Assembly: GCF_017980685.1 (NCBI RefSeq)
Contig: NZ_JACXXO010000002.1
Span: 372,001-436,000 of the forward strand
Direction of reading: 5' to 3'
Length of the DNA stretch: 64,000 nucleotides
DNA from: Pseudomonas iridis
Lineage (GTDB): Bacteria > Pseudomonadota > Gammaproteobacteria > Pseudomonadales > Pseudomonadaceae
Position numbers and translations under genes: made by a program
The notes under the pieces: generated by a model
The model's input: only the letters and a program-made list of their open reading frames with translations
What the model was told of the DNA's origin: nothing
Database searches by the model: none
Shown: in pieces, positions 46,794-55,995 of the stretch
Numbering within the stretch: the first letter of the stretch is position 1
How the letters are laid out: each line of letters begins with the position of its first letter

Positions 46794-48305
46794 TTAAGCG
46801 CGACGCTCATGCATCCGCGCCAGTTGCCGCTCCAGCATCGATGGATAAGGCTCCATCAACCGCTCGACACAGCAAGCGCCCTCAGGGCTGGCTATCGGCC
46901 GGATCCGCGCACGCTGACGGATCAGCGCGTCATCACTGATCTTGCGCTCGACCAGCAGCAGGTTGCGGCTGTGTTGCGACAGGGCCAGGGCATCCTGCGC
47001 CGAATCAGTCAGCAGCAGATCGATCTGACTCAAACCGAACAACTCATCGCCAAGGGTCAGGCCCAGCTGCAATTGCAGCGTGATGCCGCTGTCGGCGACT
47101 TCGATTTGCAACTGATGACCCAGTGCGCGCAGCAACTCGCCGCAGCAAATCGCGTTGGTCAGGTAGTCGTCGCCGCTGTCTTCGGTGTGGAACAGCATCA
47201 GCGTGCTGCCGTCGTTCAGGGTTTCGATTTCGCCCTGGTACAACGAAGCGGCTTGATCCAGACAGTCGCGGTAGCGCGCCTGCAATTCTTCCAGACGTGC
47301 CCGAGGCAAACGGCGCAGTTGCTCTTGCGAGCCCAATTGCACCGCCAGCACTGCCGTGTGTTGCGGTACGTTCGGCGTTGCTTTGCGCACGGCCGGTTGC
47401 GCGACGGCAGTCAAAGACTCGTCGCGCAGGTCGGCGAACGCGTCATCGTCATCATCGTCTTCGACGGTGCTGACCACATGGCGCGGAGCAGGTTTCTGCG
47501 CGGCCAACGGGCGGGTTTCGTCAAAGCTCGGGTCGCGCAGGTTGCGTACTTCGAACTCCGGCTCGTCTTCCTCGTCCTCGAATTCAGGTTCCGGCTCTGG
47601 CTCGGGCGCAGGTTCCGGCGCGTAATTGGCGTGCAGTTGCCGCGCCAGATCGCCAATTTCATCCTGGCGCTCTATGCCCGGAGTGTGCTCGTCGATCCGG
47701 CGTAGCCAGACGCGTAATTGCAGCAACGGTGTGGACAGATAACGACCCATGCGCAGGCTCAAGGCCAGCGACAGCGCCAACAGAATTGCACTGAGAATGC
47801 CCATGCTCTGCAAGCTGATGGTCATTGGCTGCTGGAACTGATCCATATCCAGGCTGATGCGCAGTTGCCCTGCCGTCACGTCCTGGAAAGTGATCTTGCT
47901 CTCGTACATGCCCTCGGCTTCGCCTAACAGGCTGTGCTTGGGGCGCTGGCCGGATTCGGCGAGGATGCGGTTATCCACGCTATAGATAGCCGCGTGGGCC
48001 ACCAGTTTGTTCTTGGTCAGGTTATTGAGCAGCACGTTAAGGCTGAGGATGTCGTTGGACACCAACAGCTCCGTGGCGGAGGTGGCGGTCTGCGTGGTCA
48101 GGCTTTCGCCCAGCGCATCGGCCTGCTCGTGCATGGCCTGCTTGAATTGCAAACCCATCACGCCGGCATAGATCACCAGGGCCAGAGCGACCAGGATCAC
48201 GTTATGGCTGGCAATGCGCAATGCAATCGGTACACGGCGGTGGCGCAGTGCACGGAAGATCAGCAGGAAGAAGTTATCGGTTTTGACTGGCGTAGGCCGG
48301 TTCAC
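46794..48305 (-). CDS. AhpA/YtjB-family membrane protein with HAMP-like and cyclase-like regions
   Basis: A 503-residue inner-membrane protein, PA4961 by position; E. coli ytjB (smp) is likewise beside serB. Residues about 33-53 and 165-186 are membrane helices around a periplasmic sensor-like domain. Then come a HAMP-like segment (187-225), a very acidic Pro/Glu-rich linker (229-252, PEPAPEPEPEPEFEDEEDE) and a C-terminal domain (about 310-500) that looks like a degenerate nucleotide-cyclase fold. No catalytic metal motif is visible. It diverges from serB. Confidence 0.7.
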   Translation of the reverse strand: MNRPTPVKTDNFFLLIFRALRHRRVPIALRIASHNVILVALALVIYAGVMGLQFKQAMHEQADALGESLTTQTATSATELLVSNDILSLNVLLNNLTKNKLVAHAAIYSVDNRILAESGQRPKHSLLGEAEGMYESKITFQDVTAGQLRISLDMDQFQQPMTISLQSMGILSAILLALSLALSLRMGRYLSTPLLQLRVWLRRIDEHTPGIERQDEIGDLARQLHANYAPEPAPEPEPEPEFEDEEDEPEFEVRNLRDPSFDETRPLAAQKPAPRHVVSTVEDDDDDDAFADLRDESLTAVAQPAVRKATPNVPQHTAVLAVQLGSQEQLRRLPRARLEELQARYRDCLDQAASLYQGEIETLNDGSTLMLFHTEDSGDDYLTNAICCGELLRALGHQLQIEVADSGITLQLQLGLTLGDELFGLSQIDLLLTDSAQDALALSQHSRNLLLVERKISDDALIRQRARIRPIASPEGACCVERLMEPYPSMLERQLARMHERRA

Positions 48306-48439
48306 TGAGCTCGGCTCTTTTGTCCGTGAAGTTGACGCGCAGTATAGCGACAGGCCCTAGACCGGCAAAGCGCTCGCTGTGCCCGATGGTCACTGAAAGT
48401 GGGTAGAATGCGGTTTTTTTCCAGTTGCGGGGGTGCGCG

Positions 48440-49654
48440 TTGCGCGAAATCGTCCTGATTAACATCACGGGAGTCGACCGTCCTGGTCTGACGGCGGCCA
48501 TTACGGGTGTTCTGGCCCAAGGTGGCGTGAACATTCTCGACATCGGTCAGGCGGTGATCCACGACACCCTGTCGTTCGGCATCCTGGTTGAAATTCCCGA
48601 CTCCGAGCAAGGCAAATCCGTGCTCAAGGACATCCTGTTCAAGGGCTACGAGCTCGACCAGCAGGTGCGCTTCACTCCGGTATCCGAAGAGGATTACCAG
48701 CAATGGGTGGGCAATCAGGGCAAGAAACGCCACATCGTCACCCTGTTGACCCGCAAAGTGACGGCCGGCCAATTGCAGGCTGTCAGTTCGATCACGGCCA
48801 AATACGGCCTGAACATCGATCACATTGACCGTCTGTCGGGTCGCATGCCGCTGGACACCCCGGCTGACAAGGGAAAGGGCTGCATCGAGTTCTCCGTGCG
48901 TGGCGAAGCGGCCGATCCGCAGGCGTTGCGTGCCGAGTTTCTCAGTGTCGCGCACGAATTGAACGTCGACATCGCTTTCCAGGAAGATTCGCTGTTCCGT
49001 CGCAACCGCCGTCTGGCGGTATTCGACATGGACTCGACGCTGATCGAAGCCGAAGTCATCGACGAACTGGCCAAGGCGGCCGGCGTTGGCGAACAGGTTT
49101 CGCAGATCACCGAGCGCGCGATGGCTGGCGAACTGGATTTCCGTGCCAGTTTCAAGGAGCGTCTGGCTTTGCTCAAAGGCCTCGACGTCAGTGTGCTCGA
49201 TTCGATCGGTGCTTCGCTGCGCCTGACCGAAGGTGCCGAAACCCTGTTCGCCGAACTCAAGCGTCTGGGCTACAAGACCGCCATCCTGTCTGGCGGCTTC
49301 ACCTACTTTGCCAAGCAACTGCAGGCCAAACTCGGCATTGATTACGTGTTCGCCAACGAACTGGAAGTGGTCGACGGCAAGTGCACCGGCGTGGCGATCG
49401 AGCCGATTGTCGATGCGCAGCGCAAGGCTGATCTGCTGAAAGAGTTGGCGCATAAGGAAGGTCTGCGTCTGGAGCAGACCATTGCGGTCGGCGACGGCGC
49501 GAATGATCTGCCGATGCTGGCAATTGCCGGGTTGGGTGTGGCGTTCCGCGCCAAGCCGCTGGTCAAACAGTCGGCGAAACAGGCGATCTCCACGCTTGGG
49601 CTGGACGGTGTCCTGTACCTGCTGGGCTTGCGCGATCGCGACGGACAGCTGTGA
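48440..49654 (+). CDS. serB: Phosphoserine phosphatase
   Basis: SerB performs the last step of serine synthesis. The 404-residue protein has two N-terminal ACT-type regulatory domains (REIVLINITGVDRPGLTAAI and the second from about residue 95) and a HAD phosphatase domain with VFDMDSTLIEAEV (DxDxT), ILSGGFTYF and GDGANDLPML. I start it at TTG 48440, which follows a GGGGG site by about seven bases. The PAO1 neighbour fimX does not follow here; a REPIN does. Confidence 0.94.
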   Translation: MREIVLINITGVDRPGLTAAITGVLAQGGVNILDIGQAVIHDTLSFGILVEIPDSEQGKSVLKDILFKGYELDQQVRFTPVSEEDYQQWVGNQGKKRHIVTLLTRKVTAGQLQAVSSITAKYGLNIDHIDRLSGRMPLDTPADKGKGCIEFSVRGEAADPQALRAEFLSVAHELNVDIAFQEDSLFRRNRRLAVFDMDSTLIEAEVIDELAKAAGVGEQVSQITERAMAGELDFRASFKERLALLKGLDVSVLDSIGASLRLTEGAETLFAELKRLGYKTAILSGGFTYFAKQLQAKLGIDYVFANELEVVDGKCTGVAIEPIVDAQRKADLLKELAHKEGLRLEQTIAVGDGANDLPMLAIAGLGVAFRAKPLVKQSAKQAISTLGLDGVLYLLGLRDRDGQL

Positions 49655-49674
49655 GTTCTCGATAACCTGAGCGG

Positions 49675-49757
49675 GCCCCTTCGCGAGCAGGCTCGCTCCC
49701 ACATTGGATCTGTGTCGTTCACAAATTTCCTGTGGGAGCGAGCCTGCTCGCGAAGGC
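49675..49757. repeat. REPIN after serB
   Basis: CTTCGCGAGCAGGCTCGCTC at 49679 and its inverse GAGCGAGCCTGCTCGCGAAG ending at 49755 face each other across about 36 bp, between converging serB and the FimW-like gene. Confidence 0.9.
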
Positions 49758-49783
49758 TGCACCGCCGATTTATCGTCGAATAC

Positions 49784-51535
49784 CTAAAGCGACTTCCACA
49801 ATGAATCAAAATCCTCCTCGCTCCCGCCATTTTGCGCAGGCTCCAGCGAGCGATAAGCAAACTGATTGAAGCTGTGCGTACTCGCCACCCGTCGGTCCAG
49901 CCCGGCGCAGTGTTCCTCGCCATGGGTGTTGATCAGCACTTTGCTGCCTTCCTGAAACGGCAAGCGTGGTGCCAGCAACGTTGCAGGCAGATCGATCGCG
50001 CTGATCTGCGGCAACAGCAATCCACGTAAGTATTGGCTGTGATCGTCCCGCGAGCGCACCAGTTGCAGGCCGCACGGTTCGGCATGCGGCGCCACCAGTT
50101 CGATGCCCATCTGCGTACCGCTGCCGCGCACCTGACGAATCCAGCGAATCACCGCAATACTCCAGCCAAGACTCACGCTGTCCTGAATCCCGAGCATTTC
50201 CCCGGCCTGTAATTCGGCGGGCGCTTCTTGCGGCCAGCCCAGGCAATACCCGCCGGGGCTGTGATTGATCACCGGCAACGCATAAGTCGGGTAGTGCGTC
50301 TTGCTGTCGGTGCTGTTCTCGTCCTCGAGCAGACGGTCGTACTGGATTTCTTCGTAGGGTAAAAACGCGTCAGCCTTGCTCTGCGGCGCGGCGTCGAACG
50401 CTTGGCTCCAACTGTCCTTTTCACCCTTGGCGACGACGCTGCTGAAGTTTGCTGCACGGGTGCCAGGATGTTTCAGCAGATCGCTGAACGTACGCTCGCC
50501 ACCCAGGAAGAAGTGCAGGGCGCTCATGCCGACGCAGACGGTCAGGCTGCCCTGACCCGCGGTGCGCTGAAAACTGCGCTCGGCCGACTGACCCCAGGTC
50601 GCGTGCAAATGTTGCAGGGTGTCGAAACTGAGCCCCGCCGGGACGGGCAACGGCGTCGAGGTGTCCTGGCGCAGCAGTTGCGCTTCGATGGCATTCACCA
50701 ATAGCTGAGGATCAAAGCCGAGCAGTCCGGCCTTTTGCTCGCTGCGGAACATATTGCGATAGCGCGGACCGGCGTCGATTTCTGCGCTGACCGCAAACAA
50801 GCCATCGTCGGGGCTGCCGGGGTGGAGCTTGAGCAGCGCGCTCCACGACTCCAGGACTTCCGCGAGCCGCGCGATCTGGTTCTGGCGCAGTTGATTGCAG
50901 CGGGCACTGCCCAATAGCAAAGTGGCAATGTAAGTCTGTTCGACGCTCAGTTCGGTTGTCAGGCTGGCGAGATCATCGTGTACGCGCCGTTGTTGCAGCT
51001 GCAACGCACACGCGGTGCGATACAGCTGATGCAGCTCGAACCACAGATGCTCCGGCGGCGAACTGTATAACTGCGTCGCGCGCACCAGTTGTCCTTTGAG
51101 TGAATGGGTCGCCCGTTGCAGGGCCAGGCTGACCAATGCCGCACGGTCCTTGCTGTATTTCGGCGCGATGCGCAGGACGATCTGCTTGTAGCCCATGGCC
51201 AGATGACTTTGCAGTGCCTGACACAGGTTGCTGACCTTGCGTGAACGCTCGTCGAGCATGATCGCCTGATGCAGAAAGTGCCGCTCCAGATGCTGGCAGA
51301 CGAAATACACCTCGGGCCGCAGCAGCTCCAGCAGTTGCAGGCGATTGTCGCTGGGGGTCAGCAATTGGTTGAGTTCGCCGAGGCCTTGGTACAACTGACG
51401 GGCCGTTTCGCCGATGTTGGCCTTGGGCAGGCCAGCGATCCAGCGCTTGAGATCACGCGTAGTGGCTTCGCAAAACGACAGGCGCGTTTGCGTCGGGGTA
51501 GTGGCGCGTAGCTGGGGGGAAATGGTCTGGCTCAT
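49784..51535 (-). CDS. FimW-like protein with C-terminal PilZ-like region
   Basis: A 583-residue protein that matches PA4958 by position, which I recall as FimW, a c-di-GMP-binding protein needed for type IV pili after surface contact. The first 400 residues are helical with no clear domain. The C-terminal part, about residues 430-490, contains GWSIAVIRWIRQVRG and QMGIELVAP, resembling a PilZ strand pattern. The ATG at 51535 is chosen; one four codons earlier is possible. Neither has a strong ribosome site. Type IV pilus partners are not in this window. Confidence 0.62.
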   Translation of the reverse strand: MSQTISPQLRATTPTQTRLSFCEATTRDLKRWIAGLPKANIGETARQLYQGLGELNQLLTPSDNRLQLLELLRPEVYFVCQHLERHFLHQAIMLDERSRKVSNLCQALQSHLAMGYKQIVLRIAPKYSKDRAALVSLALQRATHSLKGQLVRATQLYSSPPEHLWFELHQLYRTACALQLQQRRVHDDLASLTTELSVEQTYIATLLLGSARCNQLRQNQIARLAEVLESWSALLKLHPGSPDDGLFAVSAEIDAGPRYRNMFRSEQKAGLLGFDPQLLVNAIEAQLLRQDTSTPLPVPAGLSFDTLQHLHATWGQSAERSFQRTAGQGSLTVCVGMSALHFFLGGERTFSDLLKHPGTRAANFSSVVAKGEKDSWSQAFDAAPQSKADAFLPYEEIQYDRLLEDENSTDSKTHYPTYALPVINHSPGGYCLGWPQEAPAELQAGEMLGIQDSVSLGWSIAVIRWIRQVRGSGTQMGIELVAPHAEPCGLQLVRSRDDHSQYLRGLLLPQISAIDLPATLLAPRLPFQEGSKVLINTHGEEHCAGLDRRVASTHSFNQFAYRSLEPAQNGGSEEDFDSLWKSL

Positions 51536-51576
51536 GCCAAAAACCATAGCAGCAAATGAAGGTGCTGGCCTTCAAA

Positions 51577-51676
51577 CTGTAGGAGCTGCTGAAGGCTGCG
51601 ATCTTTTGATCTTGCTTGTAAAAACAAAATCAAAAGATCGTCCGAACGCGGCCCGAGCCTTCGGCAGCTCCTACAG
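51577..51676. repeat. Type-2 inverted repeat, second copy
   Basis: TGTAGGAGCTGCTGAAGGCT with GCGATCTTTTGATC on the left, and GATCAAAAGATCG-like and GAGCCTTCGGCAGCTCCTAC blocks on the right, form a long imperfect palindrome. It lies between psd and the FimW-like gene, both on the minus strand, and so may end the psd transcript. Confidence 0.8.
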
Positions 51677-51698
51677 GGGATCGGCGTGTTTCGTCGGA

Positions 51699-52559
51699 TC
51701 AGGCTTTCGGCAGTGCCAGACCCTGGCCCATCTGTACTGGCGAACCGGCAACCAGTGCTTCAGTCCACTTCACTTGATCAGGGCCGAACAGCACGATCGC
51801 GGTAGAACCAAGCTTGAATCGACCCAGTTCTGCGCCTTTTTCCAGATGAATCGGCGCACGGGCGGCTTCGTCGTAGCGGAAGGTTTTCAGCTCGCGCTTC
51901 GGCGGCGTGACCAGACCGGCCCAGACGGTTTCGATCGAAGCAACGATCATCGCGCCCACGAGCACAACGGCCATCGGCCCGCGCTCGGTGTCGAAAATGC
52001 ACGCCACACGCTCGTTGCGGGCGAACAGCTCCGGGACGTTTTCGGCGGTGGTCTGGTTGACCGAGAAGATCCGGCCGGGGATATAAACCATTTCGCGCAG
52101 GGTGCCGGCCAGCGGCATGTGCACGCGGTGGTAGTCCTTCGGCGACAGGTAAATGGTGGCGAAGTCGCCGCCCATGAACGGCGCGGCATTGGCCGCGTCA
52201 CCGCCGAGCAGTTCCAGCACGCTGAAGCTGTGGCCCTTGGCCTGGAACACGCGACCGTGTTCGATCGGGCCGAGTTGGCTGACCGCACCGTCGGCCGGGC
52301 TGAGGACCGCGCCCGGGGTTTCATCCAGCGGCCGCGCGCCGTCTTTCAGGGCACGGGTGAAGAAGGCGTTGAAGTGCTCGTAAGCGGTCACGTCTTCAAC
52401 CAGCGCCTGCGACATATCGACTTGATAGCGCTTGGCGAACCAGGTGGTGAAAGCATTTTTGAACCAGCGCACGCGGCACTCGGCAATGCAGCCGGCCAGG
52501 CGCGACAGCAGGTGATGAGGCAGCAGGTATTGGCTGAGGATAAACAGACGCTCTTTCAT
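51699..52559 (-). CDS. psd: Phosphatidylserine decarboxylase proenzyme
   Basis: Psd converts phosphatidylserine to phosphatidylethanolamine at the inner membrane. The 286-residue proenzyme cleaves itself at the LGST motif between Gly251 and Ser252; Ser252 becomes the pyruvoyl cofactor on the small subunit. Other motifs are [25 protein letters not shown] and [12 protein letters not shown]. It lies 18 bp after the rhodanese gene and is likely co-transcribed with it, as in P. aeruginosa. Confidence 0.96.
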   Translation of the reverse strand: MKERLFILSQYLLPHHLLSRLAGCIAECRVRWFKNAFTTWFAKRYQVDMSQALVEDVTAYEHFNAFFTRALKDGARPLDETPGAVLSPADGAVSQLGPIEHGRVFQAKGHSFSVLELLGGDAANAAPFMGGDFATIYLSPKDYHRVHMPLAGTLREMVYIPGRIFSVNQTTAENVPELFARNERVACIFDTERGPMAVVLVGAMIVASIETVWAGLVTPPKRELKTFRYDEAARAPIHLEKGAELGRFKLGSTAIVLFGPDQVKWTEALVAGSPVQMGQGLALPKA

Positions 52560-52577
52560 TAGTTGTCCTTAAAAACC

Positions 52578-53393
52578 TTAAATCTCGACTGGCGTGTCAG
52601 GGTGGTTGCCCCATTCGCCCCAGGAACCGGCGTAGCCTTTGACCCGCGGATAACCGAGGGACTTGGCCACCAGATAGGTGAAGCCCGACCGGTGATGGGT
52701 CTGGCAGTGGGTAATGATTTCTTTGTCCTTGGTGATCCCCAGGTCTTCGAGGATCTGCGGCATGTCAGTGCGAATGCGCAACTGCCGCGCCTTGTCCATG
52801 CCGGCAGTCCACTCGAAATTGACCGCGCCGGGAATATGGCCTGCCTTGGCAGCCAAAACCTTCTCGCCGGAATACTCCAGCGGCCCGCGTGCATCCCAGA
52901 TCGCCAGATCGGCAGCGCCGAGGCGGCTTTGCAGGTATTCGCGAGTGGCGGTCGGTTCGTCATGCAGGGTCAGTGCGACCGGGCCACCGACGGCGGGTGG
53001 CACCTGGATCGACATTGGCGAACCTTCCGCCAGCCAAGCCGGCAGTCCGCCATCAATATAGTGGTACTTGTCGTGTCCGATCACGTCGAGCATCCAGATG
53101 AAGCGCCCGGCCCAGCCACCGCCCTCGTCGTCATAGACCACGTAGACCGCGTCCTTGCGGTGGCCCAGCTCACCGAACAGCGCTTCCAGATCGGCTTTCC
53201 CCGGCAGCAGCCCCGGCGCCGGCGGGTGGCCGAGCTGGGTGCGTTTCGGATCGACAAAGCGTGCGCCGGGCAGATGACCTTCGGCATAGCGGGCGGGACT
53301 GGTCAGGTCCACCAGGATGAGTTCGCTGGCATCGAGACGAGGGAGCAGGTCGCTCGGTTCGATAACGAGCGGCAAGCCAGAGAAGTCAGACAT
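52578..53393 (-). CDS. rhdA: Thiosulfate:cyanide sulfurtransferase (rhodanese)
   Basis: A 271-residue two-domain rhodanese. The active-site loop ITHCQTHHRSG carries Cys230, the same loop and number as Azotobacter vinelandii RhdA. It transfers sulfane sulfur from thiosulfate to cyanide or other acceptors in the cytoplasm, useful in cyanide-producing or -exposed pseudomonads. ATG 53393 has a GGAG site seven bases upstream; an ATG six codons earlier is less likely. Confidence 0.94.
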   Translation of the reverse strand: MSDFSGLPLVIEPSDLLPRLDASELILVDLTSPARYAEGHLPGARFVDPKRTQLGHPPAPGLLPGKADLEALFGELGHRKDAVYVVYDDEGGGWAGRFIWMLDVIGHDKYHYIDGGLPAWLAEGSPMSIQVPPAVGGPVALTLHDEPTATREYLQSRLGAADLAIWDARGPLEYSGEKVLAAKAGHIPGAVNFEWTAGMDKARQLRIRTDMPQILEDLGITKDKEIITHCQTHHRSGFTYLVAKSLGYPRVKGYAGSWGEWGNHPDTPVEI

Positions 53394-53435
53394 GTGAGGT
53401 CTCCAGAGCACAAAGGGGGGGATTGTAGCGCAGCC

Positions 53436-54974
53436 TCATCGGCCACGGCTGCTAAAGCTGTGCAGCGCTTTTTCGATGCACTGCGCGGTTTTTCCAAAAG
53501 CTTGCACGGTGATGTCGGCGAACGGCCCGCCGCCCTGATCGGCGACGACAATCATGATTACCCGGCCGTTATTGACCAGTGAACGCAGGAACAGATGCTC
53601 GCCACGAAACAGCGTGCGCAGGCCCGGCGGCAACAGCGCGGAGAATTGCGCGTTGTTCTCTGGATTGATCCGCACCTGTGCCTGCTGCGCGAGCAACCGT
53701 TGCAGGACTTTGCTCTGGCTGACGACAAAATTCAGCGCGCCAGCTTCTTTCGGCAGGCCAATGGTTTGGTGCACGCGCAGGTTGGACTGCGTGCGATCAG
53801 CCATCAGGATCATCACCCGCCGCATGCCGCTGGCCACCAGCGCATCGCGCGCGGCGACGGTCAGGCTCATGGCATTGGTGAAACGACTCGGCTCGGCCAA
53901 CAGTTCGGCGCATTGCCGGCGCCACTGAGTCAAATCATCGGAACTGGGCGCCGCAGCAGGCAGCATGCCAGCGGGCAAGCGACGCGTGCCCCACGGCCAC
54001 AGCAACGAAACCGCCGGGTGCCACAGGTCAGGCATCGCATGCTGGCGCGCACTGTTGGCGGCTTGCTGGTGCAGCTGTTGTTGCACCTCGTCCATCGAAA
54101 TCTGCAGATAAAGGCTGGCCAGGTACTGCCAGCGCTCGCTGTGCGGGCTGTCCCACGCCTGCTGCGCCGACAGCGCCAGGCCGTTGGCCAGCAACACGGT
54201 ATTGGCCGGCTGATTGAGCCAGCGGCGCAGAGTCGGATCATCGTCCAGACGGTTTTGCTGGCGCAGCGGATGCTCGCTGTCGCGGGCGATGCGCAGCACT
54301 TTGACCAGTTCGCGTTGCTCGCTGAGCAACAATTTATAGCCCTGTTGCACCCAGATCGGCAGATGCCAGGCAGCGACCAACGCTTCAGCGATTTTCAGCA
54401 GACGCACACCAAACAATTGCTTCTCGACAGTGCGCGCCGATTCGCCCTTGTGGATAACGCGCAGCTCCCACTCTTCAAGCAATTGCGGATGAGTCAGCGC
54501 CAGCGGCCACAGCGGCGAAAGGAACAGCAGACTGCCCCAATGAATGTCCTGCCACAGCCGCGCCAGGCGACTGGCAAAAAAACCGTTGGCCTGTTGCGTG
54601 GCGTGCTGGCTGATCATTTGCAGTTGGCGCAGGGCCTTGGGGATCTGCATCTGCGGTACGGCGGGCAGGCGCGAGAGCAATTCTTCGGTGCGGGTGAGGC
54701 CGAGTCGATTGATCGCCACTTCCAGATTTTCTGCCGGCGTGGCCATGTTGCCGTGGGTGTGACGATTGGCCTCACGGATGATGCTCAAGGCCAGCGCCGG
54801 GCTGTCCTGCATCAGGTCGGCAATGTCACGAAGCGAGCTGCGATTGTCGCGGATCGCGCGGCAGACCTTGTCGTGCGCCTCCTGCGGTACGGGCAGCAGG
54901 ACGCTGTCGAGCAGCTTGACCCAGCCGTCGAGGGTGGTCGGTTTTGCGTGTGGGACGTTCGTTTCATTAGCCAT
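53436..54974 (-). CDS. HDOD-domain protein
   Basis: A 512-residue signalling protein, PA4955 by position. Residues about 28-230 form the HDOD domain (LLPVPQEAHDKVCRAI and DIADLMQDSPALALSIIREANR), a non-catalytic relative of HD phosphohydrolases. The C-terminal 150 residues (MRRVMILMADRTQSNLRVH onward) look like a GAF-type sensor. It faces away from motA, so both share the 166-bp region between. A role in motility or second-messenger control is only inferred from location. Confidence 0.75.
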   Translation of the reverse strand: MANETNVPHAKPTTLDGWVKLLDSVLLPVPQEAHDKVCRAIRDNRSSLRDIADLMQDSPALALSIIREANRHTHGNMATPAENLEVAINRLGLTRTEELLSRLPAVPQMQIPKALRQLQMISQHATQQANGFFASRLARLWQDIHWGSLLFLSPLWPLALTHPQLLEEWELRVIHKGESARTVEKQLFGVRLLKIAEALVAAWHLPIWVQQGYKLLLSEQRELVKVLRIARDSEHPLRQQNRLDDDPTLRRWLNQPANTVLLANGLALSAQQAWDSPHSERWQYLASLYLQISMDEVQQQLHQQAANSARQHAMPDLWHPAVSLLWPWGTRRLPAGMLPAAAPSSDDLTQWRRQCAELLAEPSRFTNAMSLTVAARDALVASGMRRVMILMADRTQSNLRVHQTIGLPKEAGALNFVVSQSKVLQRLLAQQAQVRINPENNAQFSALLPPGLRTLFRGEHLFLRSLVNNGRVIMIVVADQGGGPFADITVQAFGKTAQCIEKALHSFSSRGR

Positions 54975-55045
54975 GTCTGGACAAGATCTTCACTGACTGT
55001 AGACGCGCCCGGCATGGGCTAAATTGGCTTTTCGCCTGAACTGGC

Positions 55046-55072
55046 TATAGTCTGGCGCAGTTTTGCCGATAA
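55046..55072 (+). promoter_or_regulatory. Sigma-28 (FliA) promoter of motAB
   Basis: TATAGTCT (55046-55053), an 11-base spacer and GCCGATAA (55065-55072) match the flagellar sigma-28 consensus TAAAGTTT-N11-GCCGATAA at 14 of 16 positions with exact spacing. It lies 68 bp before motA, as expected for late flagellar genes. Confidence 0.88.
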
Positions 55073-55140
55073 GTAGAAGAAGAGATTTTTTAACTTCCGA
55101 ATATGACCTTGAACCCGACTTAAATAAGTACTTTCTACCT

Positions 55141-55992
55141 ATGGCTAAAATTATCGGCATCATCGTCGTATTCGCGAGCGTGCTCGGCGGATACGTGCTT
55201 TCCCACGGCAAGATCGCGGCCCTGATCCAGCCTTTCGAGGTGTTGATCATCGGCGGTGCGGCACTGGGCGCTTTCCTCCAGGCCAACCCCAGCTATATGA
55301 CGATGCACGTGCTCAAAAAATCCCTGAGCATGTTCAGTTCGCGTTTCACCCACACGTTCTATCTGGAAGTGCTGGGGCTGATCTACGAGATCCTCAACAA
55401 GAGCCGCCGCGAAGGCATGATGGCCATCGAGGGCGACATCGAAGATGCCGCCGCGAGCCCGATCTTCGCCAAGTACCCGGCGGTGCTTAAAGATGAACGC
55501 ATGACCGCGTTTATCTGCGACTACCTGCGCATCATGTCCTCCGGCAACATGGCTCCGCACGAGCTGGAAGGCCTGTTCGACATGGAGTTGTACAGCCTGA
55601 AGGAAGACCTTGAACACCCATCTCACGCGGTGAACGGCATTGCCGACGCCATGCCGGGTTTCGGTATCGTTGCGGCGGTACTCGGTATCGTGGTGACCAT
55701 GGCCTCCCTGGGTGACGGCGATCAGAAATCCATCGGCCTGCACGTCGGTGCGGCACTGGTGGGTACCTTCTTCGGTATTCTGGCGGCGTACGGTTTCTTT
55801 GGTCCGTTGGCGCATTCCCTGGCCCACGATGCCAAGGAAGAACTGAACGTTTACGAAGCCATCAAGGCCTCGCTGGTGGCTTCGGCTTCCGGCATGCCGC
55901 CATCGCTGGCGGTCGAGTTCGGTCGCAAGGTTCTGTACCCGGCCCACCGTCCAAGCTTTGCCGAGCTCGAACAAGCGGTTCGCGGTCGCTAA
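55141..55992 (+). CDS. motA: Flagellar motor stator protein MotA
   Basis: MotA is the proton-channel partner of MotB in the flagellar stator. The 283-residue protein has four membrane helices (first MAKIIGIIVVFASVLGGYVL) and a cytoplasmic loop with the charged residues that touch FliG. The segment NGIADAMPGFGIVAAVLGIVVTM lines the channel. ATG 55141 gives the standard N-terminus; an in-frame start 26 codons earlier lies in the promoter region. motB follows after three bases. Confidence 0.95.
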   Translation: MAKIIGIIVVFASVLGGYVLSHGKIAALIQPFEVLIIGGAALGAFLQANPSYMTMHVLKKSLSMFSSRFTHTFYLEVLGLIYEILNKSRREGMMAIEGDIEDAAASPIFAKYPAVLKDERMTAFICDYLRIMSSGNMAPHELEGLFDMELYSLKEDLEHPSHAVNGIADAMPGFGIVAAVLGIVVTMASLGDGDQKSIGLHVGAALVGTFFGILAAYGFFGPLAHSLAHDAKEELNVYEAIKASLVASASGMPPSLAVEFGRKVLYPAHRPSFAELEQAVRGR

Positions 55993-55995
55993 GTC

